Assembly: GCA_013398175.1 (NCBI GenBank) | Contig: VZRZ01004297.1 | Location: 240,051 to 304,050, forward strand | Reading direction: 5' to 3' | Length of the DNA: 64,000 bases | Origin: Climacteris rufus | Taxonomy: Eukaryota; Chordata; Aves; Passeriformes; Climacteridae | Shown: positions 36,251-49,000 of the stretch, piece by piece | Position numbering within the stretch: the first letter of the stretch is position 1 | How the letters are laid out: each line of letters begins with the position of its first letter | Program-made: the position numbers and the translations under genes | Notes under the pieces: generated by a model | Database searches by the model: none | What the model was told of the DNA's origin: nothing | The model's input: only the letters and a program-made list of their open reading frames with translations

Positions 36251-36813
36251 AGGCTCAGTGGCATCCTGGCTTGTATCAGCAATAGTGTGGTCAGCAGGAC
36301 TGGGGTGGTGACCAACCTCCTGTACTTAGCACTGCTGAGGCCACTCCTCAAATAATGGGTTCAGTTTTGGGCCCCCCACTGCAAGAAAGACACTGAGCTG
36401 CTGGGGAAGGGTCTGGAGCACAACTCTGGTGAGGAGCAGCTGAGGGAGCTCAGCCTGGAGAAAAGGAGGCTCAAGGGAGACCTCCTCACTCTCTACAAAT
36501 CCCTGACAGGGGGCTGTAGTGAGGTGGGGGGCGGTCTCTCCTCCCAGGTAACGAGTGACAAGATGAGAAGAAATGGCCTCAAATTGTGCCAGGGAAGGTT
36601 TAGATTGGATATTAAGAAACATTCCTCATGGAAAGGGTGGTCAGGCATTGGAACAGGCTGGCCTAGGAAGTGGTGGAATCACCATGCCTGAAGTGTTCAA
36701 CAAACAAGTGGACGTGGCACTTGGGGACACACTTTTAGTGCTGACCATGGCAGCACTGGGCTAACAGTTGGACTCTGACCTTAAAGGTCCTTTCCAACCG
36801 CAACAATTCTATG
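36251..36813 (+). mobile_element. CR1 LINE 3' end, about 560 bp, in ATL2 intron 1
   Basis: This is the best-preserved repeat in the window. Diagnostic phrases in order are gcatcctggcttgtatcagc, ttcagttttgggcccc, gaagggtctggagcac, agcctggagaaaaggaggct, ggtttagattggatattaag, cattggaacaggctgg, and the end ggtcctttccaacc then attctatg. Relative to the usual CR1 body about 30 bp are missing near 36400, where the ccagagaagggcaac segment is expected. It is 5'-truncated, with no intact ORF, and antisense to ATL2. Confidence 0.92.
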
Positions 36814-39800
36814 CAGCTTCTAACCAAAAGTGATCTTTTACCCCAGCCTCCAGTTCACAGCCAGCTTCCCATCTCTCTTTCAGTTCCTGCACCTAAGACA
36901 GCCTTCCAGGCAGTTTTTCCAGCATTGAACTCCAAAATTCTACATTTCACTTCAAAGAATAAAGAGCAGTACAGAGCGTGTGGAGGTTTCTTTAAAAAAC
37001 TGTCTTCTCTAGATCACACAGTCTGCAAAACTGATACAGTAACTACCTTCAGACATCTCCATGGAGTGTTTCAGTTTCTTCTCCTTCTTCACCTGGTAGG
37101 GTCACTGTCACCCACCAGATGAAAGGGAAGAGTAACAGGGGAAACACAACACGTGTCAACACAATTCACACCCAGATCAACAACGTGAATCAAAACAGGA
37201 AAACAGTTCCACACAAGGCACAATTAAAGAGAATTGAAACAAAAACACCCAAATCACATTTTGCTTGTGTTCACTTTAATCTCCACTGGAGGAAGAGAAT
37301 TTTCTCACACAGCTACAACAAAAATAGTTTTTATCAGAGTCCCTGCTGCTAAGCACGTAGAGAAACAGGCCTGGGCTGCCCTATCCCTTTCCTGCAATTA
37401 ACCCATAATAATTGATACAGTACCTAAGTCCATACACTTCAAACCCCACACCTACTGCCACAACTCCTGAGTCTCTCACTGCTGCTGCTACACATAAATC
37501 CCTTGTTAAGGCAACAGCTCAAAGTACATTAATTCTGCCAACAGGACAGTGCCAGTGACTGCCTCCCCCTCTCTCCCCGTTGCCTCTTCAAGCCTGTTTC
37601 AATAGCACAGCTGAGTCTTAACCACCCACTCACAAGGGCTCTCCCACTCTTTCCCATTTCCAGAACCCTGCAGCACCTCACTGCCTTTGCTGCTAATTTT
37701 GCCACATACCCAATGCTGCTTAGAGTCAAGTCAGCTAAAGACACCAAACCAGCAGAAAAAGCAAACCAACACAAGCAGTTTCCTACAAACTGTATCAGCC
37801 CTTGAATAAGAGCCCAACGAGCACTGGAACTGCAGGCAAACAAACAGCAGAGCTACTCAGCCTCCTCTGCAGGGCACAGTTCAGCTGCACTGTTGAGCAG
37901 CCCAGGACTGCTGCCCTCTGTGCTGGCACTGCTGTCCCAGGTCCAGCACCAACTCATCTCGAACACCAAGTGATGTTCTGTGCACCCCACAGCCTCTGAA
38001 ACAGCTGCAGCAGCACCGCTGAGGGGGAGGCACAAACTGCTTTTGGTGCCAAAAGGAAAGTTCAGCTCTGTGACTACAACCCAGTGAAGCTGGAAAATTT
38101 CTCCAGACTCCCAAAACTCTCAAGCGCACTTAAGAAGCAGATTCATGTGGGAACTGACTTAGTGATATGTGATCACACTGCAGAGATGGGTAGACAACTG
38201 GGCTGTAACTGGATCTGACTGTGTGTTGCCAAAGATTTGTCTCTATCTGAAAGTACAGATTTAGGCTGGGGTAGCCAACACATTTGTTAACCTTCACGTA
38301 AGAACAAGGTTTCCCTCCTTTACAAATGGAGGTGAACACGGGTTTCAGTTTTGTCAGTATCACAGGCTGGATGTGTAATTGGTGGGAAGACCGTGAGCTT
38401 GGCATAGTCCTTCCTGCACTAGAGGAGTATTCCCTTGAACACACCTACTGAATATACTGTACCTGCTAAGAGCTGTGTCTCATAAAGAGTAGACAAGAAT
38501 AATTTTGATTTCAAAATCACTGGTTAAGTTGTCCCAAGGTCACTGTGGAACACTTACACTTTAATAGCTCAGTTCCATCCAACAAGCACCTTCCAAAGGG
38601 CTCAACACCCAAGCATTTCTGACATCATTCACAACACTTCTAACCACAGAAACATCAGCTTACTGGGAAGAACAAATGCTCCCAACAGCAGCATTTTTGT
38701 TTTTTAAACTGCATTTTCCTGGGACAGGAAATGCCCCTGCCATGGGTACACTCATGGCTGCTGGCCAGCCAAGCCTAGAGGTACAGAATGGAGAAGGCAA
38801 AAGTGAGCAATCTCAGAGGTAAGGCAAGCCACACATCATCCTGACAAGAACAAACACAGAAGAAGGCTGTTTACTGCTGCTCCTCGCACCAAGTTCTCAA
38901 ACTTGTCTAAACACATCTGGCCAGTCTAAGAGCTCTTCTACAGGTCTGCCATATGTTGAGACCCCAAATGGTGTAATACACATTTTATTGGGTGGAGAAG
39001 GAAGAGGGAAATACAACTCTACAAAGGCTGTTTGTTTTAACACTCCCCTCTAACCAACAGTGTAATCCCTATACATGATACTTAATGTCCTCATTTGGTG
39101 GATCCAGGAAATCTTTCCTTATGGTATATAGAGTAAACAGGGGAGAAAACAGTATAGGGAGAAAAGTCTAGGATCAGAAGATGAACAGAAAGATAGCAGT
39201 GGGCTCCTCTTCAAAGCTCACAAAAGCTTAATCTAGTCCTAATGCCCTACAGAAATAAGTCAACACAAGATTAGACTAAAGAACAGCTCAGTTTGATATT
39301 AATGACACAGTGATATGTCTGCAGCTCAAAGTACTTAAGCCAAGATTCTAAGAATAATATTCAGCCTTTCACAAGCCAACTTCCAACCTCTTCAAAAGCA
39401 CCAAATTGCATTTCAAGGGTCTTCTCAAACAAGCAGAGTTTCTCATTGCATCTGAGGGTTTTACAAGTATTTAATCACATTTGCTATCTAAATGTTCATT
39501 TTTCTGCTGGAAAAAAATAAGCTTAATAGCAGAAGTTGCATTTCTTAATATTCCTACCACCACTATTTTATTCTGAAAGTTCTACTGCCTTTTAAATCTC
39601 AGTGCATAACACGTGTAAGTCTTCAGTAGCTATTTATTTCTATAGTACTATTAGCTCTAGAAAATACTCCAGTTCTGTGTCCTAACCCTCAAAAGCATTA
39701 CTTGCTGCATTTTCCAAAGAATTCATTTACTAACAAGTCTGATACACTAGCACCTAGAAATATTTCCTTTCAAGAGTTTTGTACTGCATTTCCTTGCTAT

Positions 39801-42800
39801 CCTCATGACAAGTTTAAGACTTTGCTCACTGAAAGATAAGTGTTAACTGCCCTAAGGGCAACTTTAAGGTGATCTTTAGAATCACACTGCTGTCCTGAAC
39901 AAAAACACTTCCTTCATTCAGGATTACCAAGTATTTAAGAAACTTAATTCTCTTAAAAGCAAGATGACTTCTTGCTTCAAGAAAGTGATTTGATTATATC
40001 AAAAACCTTAACCTCATTTTCTACAGCAGTCTTTTTCACCACTACTTTATTTCTAAGCAATACATTAAAGGAGGCCATGTTTCTGTCTCCACATACTCCA
40101 AGTGACTGTTCCTCCCCTGAAATCAGTGCTGTGGTGATTTCCATATTAGGCAAAGAACTGACAGACTGGAATTCTAATTTCCCAAAAGTTCACCATTCCC
40201 CAAGTAGATCACACCACACGGACCAAGGTAAATAAACATCTTCAAGTGAAAGCCAGAAGACCCTTTCTTTCATGCAGAAGAGCTCGAGGAGGGGAGAGGA
40301 ACAGACAGCATGCAAGTTTTGCCAGGCAGCAGCATCACAGGACTGGGTTTAAAGAGACAGCTAAAATAACTGCACTTATTCTTCCACTCAGCAGTACCAC
40401 CCTGCTGGAGGAGATAAGAGGTGACAACAACTTTTCCAAGTATGCACAACATAGGGAAAGCATCCTAACATGTCAGTACAAGCAGCTGACACGTTCTCCA
40501 ACCAGTTTCTGTGATTTCCAATGCAAGGTTAAAAAAAAAGCCACTTATTATCCTGGAGCCATTATACAATACACTGCTCAAAAGACACTCCAAATATTTT
40601 AATGAGACCAATAAGAACTTGCAAATTCAGCATGCTTATCTCTAAGGTGATGATAAGGAAATAAATGCATTCTAATTTGACACTAACTACAGAGTGGAAC
40701 CTGATTCTGATGTCACTGGGGCAACAACTGCGCAAGAGCAAATTAAGTTCTACTCTCAAATATCAATTCACTGGAAATTACATCCTACATTTCATGTCTA
40801 TAATCTGTACAACATCTTATTAGTTCAAGCCTTCAACATTCTGGCTTCTATTCCAGTCTTTTAAGAGAAGTCTACCACACTGGCAGTAGCACACAAACCC
40901 CACCCTGCCATGCAAAAATCACCAGTACATAGGGCTGAAAATGCAACCATCGCTTGCTCATCATCTGCACTGCAAATAAAGCTGAAAATACATCTAGAAC
41001 AAGAAAAGAAATACCACATGAGACATCTCTCCCCTAGTAAAGCATATCAGAATATCCCTCAGACCACAGACAGGGTGTAAACAGAGCTGGGAATATAAAA
41101 TCCTTTCCCAAAAGGCACTTTATGCAGTCAGAGTTTTGCCAGTTCTCTCACCTATTCCTCCATGATAGACAAGGGCAGGACCATTCTTTTAAAAGAAGCT
41201 GGTCTTCCACCAATCATTTCTGCAAAGGCCCAACTGGACTTCTCTTTCACCTTACACTTGACACCCTGTTAGTTTGCTCCTAAGTTCATCAAGTGGGCAT
41301 CAAAAAGGAATTCCAATATCCAGCTTATCTGCATTCACTCAGGTAGCTTTTCCTGAATTTTCCTGGACTTCCTTGGATGCTACACGGCTCAGCAATGCCA
41401 CCTTTGGTGGCAAACATTCCACTTTAAGTTCTTCTAACCTAGAATGAGATATAAACCAGTCTTGTTACTTCAAGGAGAAACATTCCCATGGAGGAGCTGG
41501 AATTCTCAGGGACAGACTGCAGACAAACTGAATAGATAATTTGAGAAGGTGGTTCCCATGCTTCCATATCCTATGGAGACAAGAATGGCATTGTAACAGG
41601 GATGTGGGCTCCCTCCCAAACACAAAGGGGGACAGTGAGCTCCTTGCTTTGCTGCAGAGCAAGAGCTCCAGTTCAGCACCAACATTAACCCATATCCCAG
41701 AACATCCCCCAGTAACTCAGCTGTACACCTAGAGAAGACACTGGGTGACACCTTCAAGTCCCAGAAGACACATTCAGACAAATTAGAGGCAGCAGTGGGG
41801 GAGGAAAGACAAATGTCTAAACTCCTCAGATTTACCTCCAGGTTCCTTAAGCGGGAAGTGGTTCAAACTCTGAGTTTGACTTGGGGAGTTGAAGGAAGGA
41901 ACTTCAAAAGTTCCTCCAACTTTTATATTCCAAGTGTTTCAAAAAGCTTGGCAAGCACATAAAATCTTACTTTCCTGGAAGTGAACACTGCACAAAATAA
42001 ATTATTTCAGAAGTAAACAGAACTTAAAGGTCAGGTAAGGTAGTTAGCAATGCTCTCAGAACATAAGTTCCTATTACATATTCATTTGCTCCTGGAAATG
42101 CCTTGATTATAATCCTTATCCTAAAAGACATCACTTTTTTCTTATTAGTCATTTCTTTGCAGCTAACTCAAATAGCAGACATCAATGTGAGCAAAGTTTT
42201 CACATATAATTTAAACTCACTTATTTGCTTGATCTGGTCTTTCAGACACAAATCCCAACCACAAAAATATATTTGTGTAAATCAACTCCCTACACAGCAC
42301 CATGACCTGAACATCAGCTACAGGATGAGATAATATTCTTCATAGCATGAATGAGCTTCCAAAAACAAGGAAAGCTGTCCTTCTGTCTTTCCTCCAGGAC
42401 ATCTCAGGAAGCTCAGGTTGCTGAAAATGTTTTCACAAAAAGAAACCCAGTCATGCTCTGGCAAGAACCACCATGTATAAGTATTTCTGAATTTTTTCAG
42501 TTATTTACAAATGACAAATACAGCATATCTGCCTATGCAGAAACTTAGAAAATATTTCTTATGCCTTGTTCACCTTAGATAGGTGAGGTTCAAGACAAAA
42601 CCTAAAATACTAACAACTAGTACAGTAATTTTAAGAAGTAAATGCAACATTTAGCAAAAAAGCTGGAAAAATGCATTCAAACTGGCAGCTCAGAGATCAC
42701 ACTGTAGGCACAGCATGCAGCAACAGTAAAAAAAATAAATTAAAAAACAAGCCAACAATTCAGCCGGATTTTAAAGTTTAAAACTTCCTATTCAAAGACT

Positions 42801-45073
42801 GCCATGAACATCAAAAACCATCCCAGGGATGGGGTCTGTTCATAACCACAGTGCAGGAACAAAAGCAACTTCAAACCTAACCTATGTAGGGTGACATTTG
42901 AGGGAAATTTGGCAGTTTTCCTTATGAATGTCCTTGAAACTTCCACAGACTGTGATAAGATGTACAAAAGTCTGCTAACAACAGGCAGAAAGTTAAAACT
43001 ACTTTTCTTTTCGTTGTGAAGTGGAGCCTGTGATCCTGCTGGAGACTAAGAAGGACACAGAAATTAATCTAGCTGCATTTCCATCTGCTTATTCCATCTG
43101 GTTTGGAAGTTGGGTAAACTCAGAGCTGGGCAGGATGTGACAATGCCACCAGGAGATAAGTGCTCTTCTATCACACAAGAGGAAAATCCCCAGCCCTTCT
43201 CCCCACAACAGCCCGGCTCTTTCCCAGGCTGGCCAGCACGAGGTAGTGTCCCTGCTATTATTAGGGCAGGACGAGAAAACAATCCCTCATCTATCACAGC
43301 ACCTCACTCCAGTGGTGCTTTATTTGTACAGTCAGCAAGCAAATATTAATCACTGATATTTAACCAAACCACAGGGACTGCACAAGGTACTTAAACAGCA
43401 TCAGGACTCCTGCATTACCTGGCTCAAGCATTCCTGTCCATCCAACATGAGCAAGAGCTGCCTGGCCCCCTAAACTGGGAGAGACTGTCATGTTTAAAGA
43501 GATGCTTTTACAAGAGTTCAAGTAAAACTGTTCTGGGCCAGAACTATTTCAGAAATGTTTTTAAGTTGCAGGCAAACGCACACGAAAAGGAAAGACTACA
43601 GCCTCCCCCGACTCCCCTCCCTGCTTTCAAAATCATTCCAACTGGGGGAAAAAAAAAGGCTACTGCTATTATTGAGGAGGTGCTGTAACACGAATATTGA
43701 TTTTAGGGTAAGCTAGAACACAACAGCTGTTAAGCAACACTTAGCAATGGTACAGGAGGAGGTACAGGCCTCTCCTGTTACACTGCTCTTCTTGCAACTG
43801 TTCCAACCTATCACTCTGCTTTATTCATCGTAGAGAAAGCTCTTCCACAGGCAGGCACGGATCATCCACAGCTGAACATGCAGACCCCACCACCTAAGTT
43901 GCTCCATGACTAAAGTACACAAGCAACTAAGAGAGACATGTGCGTGTTTGCACTGCTAATGATGACACAGCTCCTTAAAGGCCATTTATTACAGGTGTGC
44001 TGGCACTTTTATGACCTTGAGAAAACTATGCAATAATCTAATGCTTTGAGATTGTTTTTGCCACTGTGTCGTTTAACAGAGAACCATCAAAGCAAACTGA
44101 GCAGCGCTGGGAGAGAAACCAGTACTTGAGCAGCATCATAGCCTCAATTTCAATCTCTGAACTCTTTTAAATTATTCAAACTGCAATGCTGGCAAACACA
44201 AACAAACTTTTCCTGATACTCAGAAGCACTGCCTTTTCCTGCCTGTAAATCAAGCCAGGTGAGTTGTCACTCCGTATCTCTCAGTTTATTGTGCAGTTAG
44301 ATTTCCCTATCTCTAGCTGGCTTGCAAATCAAGCAATTGAAACCAACCGTGGCACATGGCAACTGCTAGGTTTTGCTTAATTGTGCCCAGTCCAATCGTT
44401 CTGCTTCCAAATTAAGTGAGAGTTACACAACAAAGATGTTAAAATAGTTCAGTGTTCCAGTGCAGCGCTAAAAACCTCACATGATCCAACTCAGCGTTCG
44501 AGTCAGTGCAACCCTCGCAAGTCCCAGGTGCCCCCTCGCCCAGCGCACGGCAGACACCGCTACGAGCTCGCCGCTTTTAAGCCGTTCTTGAGAAAAACCG
44601 ACACTTTAGGAGCCACACTGCGCAGACTCCCGCACACCCCAGGCGAAACACCCAGCCCAAGCCGTGTCCCATCCCCACCAGGGGATAGATTACAGGCGAG
44701 AGCAGCGCTGACAGCGGCGCGCTCCAGCTCCATGTGGGGGACGGGCCGACACGGATCAGTCCCCGAGCCGCCCGGGGCTGCTCCCTCCGCCAGCGGACAC
44801 GGCCCCGGGAAAGCCGGCGCCCTCCGGGCTACCTGGCTCCGGTCCCGGCACTGTGCAACGCCAGCGCCCCGCGGCCCCTCGGCCCCTGCGGGCCGCGGCC
44901 CCCGCTCCTCCCGGGGCTGAGGCGCACACGGTGAGGCCCGGCCGCACCGCAGCGGGGAATAAGGTCGCCGACAGTGGCCCCCGCGCCGACCCCGCTCCGG
45001 CACGGGCCGCCGTCTGCAGCGGGGGAGGCCCCGGCCCCAAAGCCGGGAAAGCAGGGTGACCCCGCCGGGGGCC

Positions 45074-45464
45074 NNNNNNNNNNNNNNNNNNNNNNNNNNN
45101 NNNNNNNNNNNNNNNNNNNNNNNNNNNNNNNNNNNNNNNNNNNNNNNNNNNNNNNNNNNNNNNNNNNNNNNNNNNNNNNNNNNNNNNNNNNNNNNNNNNN
45201 NNNNNNNNNNNNNNNNNNNNNNNNNNNNNNNNNNNNNNNNNNNNNNNNNNNNNNNNNNNNNNNNNNNNNNNNNNNNNNNNNNNNNNNNNNNNNNNNNNNN
45301 NNNNNNNNNNNNNNNNNNNNNNNNNNNNNNNNNNNNNNNNNNNNNNNNNNNNNNNNNNNNNNNNNNNNNNNNNNNNNNNNNNNNNNNNNNNNNNNNNNNN
45401 NNNNNNNNNNNNNNNNNNNNNNNNNNNNNNNNNNNNNNNNNNNNNNNNNNNNNNNNNNNNNNNN
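45074..45464. other. Assembly gap (391 N), probably hiding ATL2 exon 1
   Basis: The run of N is 391 long, not a round placeholder, and sits in the CpG island. All three minus-strand frames of both flanks were read; none resembles the atlastin-2 N-terminus, an Arg-rich segment followed by TSDPSAAVNHVSS in human. Exon 1 is therefore most likely inside the gap. Confidence 0.8.
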
Positions 45465-45544
45465 CCCTGAGGGCGAGGCGGGGGAGGGGAAGCGCTGAGG
45501 GGCCGCGCGGAGCCAGCGGATCGCGGGCTGGGGGCAGAGAGAGG

Positions 45545-45615
45545 CAGACACACAGACAGACACACACAAACAAACACACAGACAGACAGACACAAACAAA
45601 CACACAGACAGACAG
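45545..45615 (+). repeat. Compound GACA/CAAA/CA repeat next to the gap
   Basis: Runs of gaca, caaa and ca alternate. The last 52 bases are two exact copies of a 26-bp unit, 45564-45589 and 45590-45615. On the minus strand it reads as Cys/Val/Leu/Ser-rich pseudo-peptide in all frames, with no coding value. Confidence 0.92.
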
Positions 45616-46070
45616 GCCCAACCGCCGCCCGGCCCCCGGGCTGAGGTGTGGGGTGAGTGCCTCCCTCACCTCGCGCCGCGCTGCCGCGTAGCACCGAGGC
45701 TGCAGAGGGGCACGGAGCGCAGCAGGATGTGCGGGGCACAGGCTGAGGAGGCCCCCAGACCGCACGGAACAGCTCCCCGGGGCGCGCATCCCTCGGGGGT
45801 CCCTCGCTCCCTCGGCCGCAGCGGGCACAGCTCGCTCGCGTAGAGCGCGCAGCCGGACAGGCGCCCCTGTGCCGGTGCCCACCTTCGTCCCCGGCCTGCC
45901 GGGCCCTCGCTTCCCATTTGCACCGCCCGTGCGCTCTGGGGACAGCCGGGGAAGCGGCCGGACCGCTCTGCATTTCCAACGGCAACTCCAGCTCGTCGCT
46001 CCGGAGTTCCCATTCCCTGTGGCACTGCTGCTGGAAACTCGCAGGACAGCTCTCCGTCAGAACGAGCCAC

Positions 46071-49000
46071 ACAGGTTCCCAGGGAACCAAACATTCCTGC
46101 TGGTTCTGGGTTTTGCAAGAGCCTTGTTCCTCTCAACCCGAACTGACCTTGCTTCATCCTTTAAAAAGGCCAGCTGTGAAAGCGAGCTGCCCTTACTGCA
46201 CTAAGTTTTTAATTCTGTGAGGTTTCTTATTGCTAAAGGTCGGGTAAACCTTCACAAGCAAATTGGTCAGTATGACTTTGTCACTTGTCACAAGAACACA
46301 TTGTCCAATACATCATCATGTGAAGTGGGCATTGCAAAAACCCACCTCACCGTGGTAATGCTCTGTGTAGAGACCATTTTTGTCAGTCTTTAGCTGTGCT
46401 AACTTATTTGGTCCTGGAGAGGCAGCCTGTGAATGACAGGAAGCTAAAGAGCAAACACAGTTGTGGTTCTGCCAAAGGGGAGGTGGAGGGAAAGCTCAGA
46501 AGAGATCCTCAAAGTAAAAACCAACTAATTCTCATGGAAGCACCTAGAAGTGCTTGCAAACCTTGTTTTCCAAGCTTTGCTATTGAAGTAGCACATAAGG
46601 GGGTTCCTAACAGAGGGGCTCATGACACTTCCTGCTGTGCTTACACTGGCAGTCCTCGTCTCAGAAAGTTTAACATCTAAAACACGAGAAATAAATTAAA
46701 ATGTCTAAAAGGTGCTGTAATCACAGCAAGTGAGAACTGCAGAAGGATACAATGATCAAACTGTTACCAAGTATTCAGTTCTAGTTATGACACTTGGATT
46801 AATAAAATAAGCAATTCTGTAGAAGAACTTTATTATTCTGGATTTACATCAGCATAAATGGAAGCAGGATTCAACCCCTTTGTACAAAAGTGTTGGTATG
46901 AATGCTAAAAAAAACCCAAAAGCTGCCATTGGTCTTTTGCAGTTTAATATCCTCTACTTATTTGGTGGAAATGAGTGTGCCATTGCTTGTCCTTCTAACC
47001 TCATACCAAGTCAAGGAAAACCTTTCCTTCCGTCAGAAAGAAGGCAGAGCACACTCTGCATGCAGAGGTATTTCAGAGATACACAGGCAATCAGGCAAAG
47101 GGAAACCTTTGCAGTAAAACACACTGGAAACACTGTTAGCTGACAGATTTAAGCTTCAGCAGCTCAATACAAAAACTAAAACAACTGGGGGAAAAAAACC
47201 CCACAATACTAAAGAAGTGTCCTAGTCCTGTTATCAGTAAACAGCCTTGTTCCTGGTCAAGTCTGGAACAGTTTAATCAGAGAAGAGTTTGAAATAGTGC
47301 GTGTTCAGACAGATAGATTTCTGCTTCATGCAACAGGATTTGCTGCTGCTGTAATGTGAGAGCAGAAGCCAAGAACTTGGAGGTCAGAAAGCTCAACCTT
47401 AATTCTGTCCTCTTATGTTTGCAGAAAGGAAGGAGACATTTTCTGAGTCTAGGATTTTGCTACCAACTTATCTCATGGTTGCAAAGGTCCCCATCTCCCC
47501 CACACTCCCAGTTACAGGACACTTTCCTCTGAGCCAGGCTGTGCTAGGAGTTATGACTGGAATTGCTTAAACTAGCTGTGGATTTGGGCTGGAAGGAGCT
47601 TGGGAATAGCTGTAAACCACAGGCAGGCTGTGGTGGGAAGGGATCACTAGAGCAGAAGCACATGTCTGACCCCCACGTGCTGGCTGGGCCAGCAGTCCCC
47701 TCAGCCGCCAAAGTCCCAGTTTTGGACTACAGACAGCATCTACTCCTGGATTTGGCCATGCTGTTTTAAAAACTCTGCTCTCTCAAGCTTGTCCCAAACC
47801 CACTTTGGGCCAGTCAACACAACCAGTGTAACCCATGCAACGAGCCAAAGGCTGCTTGGAGAGCTGTCCCCTCCTGCAGCTGGAAGGGACACAAAGCCAC
47901 CACAATGCCTCCTGGCCTTCAGACATCACAGCATGGCAGGGGACTGGCCAGTGCAGGCAGAGGCACCCACTGGACACTAGAAAAGGGCAGATCAGACTCG
48001 GGTTCTTTCTATGCCTTTCTGTATAACATGCTTCTCTATCCCCATCAGCTCACCTGTGCAGTGCAGTTGGATTTGTTTAGGGTGACCTGTATGATGGCAA
48101 ATCCTTAAGCCACACACTTACTTGAAGCATGCTGAGCACCCCTCCTGGGCTGGGGAACAGAGCCACGTCCCTTCTTGGAGGGCTGAGGGTCCTGGGATGA
48201 GCTGGAGACGTCTCCATTGGTGGTTCTGCGCTTACCAACCTCTTTCCTCATCTGCTCCACACTGTAGAGTCCCAGCTAGTGACCAGAAGATTCCCACTCT
48301 TCCTTCCAGGCAGTCAGGAGCTGAGGACAGAGAGCTGTGAGATAAAGGTGCTTCTTCTGGCAGCCCCCCCTGCCCGCAGCAATAAGGCACCTTCAACCCT
48401 CTGGCTGCAGTCACTGGGACCACCCAGGGCTTCCCCAGGAATAAGGCTGGGGAGGCAAGGAGAGCAAACCAGTGCTAGCACTGGGAACAGCCAGGGCAGG
48501 CAGTGGTCAGCTGCCCTCCCACCAGACACCACCAAGGGAGCTGTGTCACTGAGGCCAGTCTGAGATGTCCTAACAGACTCCCACTGGGAAATCCGTCTGG
48601 ATCTCAGGCTTGCTCCCAGAGGCAAACACGTGCCCTCCCAGAGTCTGGAAAAGCCCTGCAAGGCACCTCATCTTGCTTTTCCCTGAAAAACACCCAGGCT
48701 GCAGCACCACAGCCCTGCTACTCATGGACTTCATACACTCCCAGCTTCCCACCTGTTCCAGCTGGAGCGCTCCTCCCCTCTGCACAGTGCCAGCCGGCGC
48801 TGGAGGATGTGCTGCTCCCCAGCCCCTACCCACTCTGCAGCCGGATCCTCCCGTTGGCTCCTCTTCCCATCGCCCATTCCTGCGCCCTGCCCACATGCAG
48901 AAAAGCGCTCCTCGGTCCTGCCCAGGCTGGTTGATGTTTGCCTCACCACCTCTGCAAAGGTCTCAGCCCCGTAAACAGGCAGCCTTGGTTTCCTGTGCAT

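Larger units (their letters stand above)
28839..45073 (-). other. ATL2: ATL2 intron 1 (to the assembly gap)
   Basis: More than 16 kb lies between exon 2 and the gap presumed to hold exon 1. I found no coding exon on either strand. It contains one CR1 copy at 36251-36813 on the opposite strand to ATL2 and a GGTTT/poly-T tract at 31736-31787. The remainder looks like ordinary AT-rich intron. Confidence 0.65.
44490..46070. promoter_or_regulatory. ATL2: CpG island, presumed ATL2 promoter
   Basis: G+C and CpG density rise abruptly near 44490 and fall near 46070, with the N gap in the middle. It lies at the 5' side of the minus-strand ATL2 gene, where its first exon and promoter should be. No TATA box or start site can be fixed from sequence alone. 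Confidence 0.7.

Noticed and set aside
45545..45615. CRISPR-like array
   Set aside because: The repeats are contiguous microsatellite units without spacers, and the genome is a vertebrate one.
44560..46090. Very long minus-strand ORFs (over 400 codons) across the CpG island
   Set aside because: They are open only because N codons do not stop translation and because CpG-island DNA has few stops. The real residues are low-complexity or come from the GACA/CAAA repeat.
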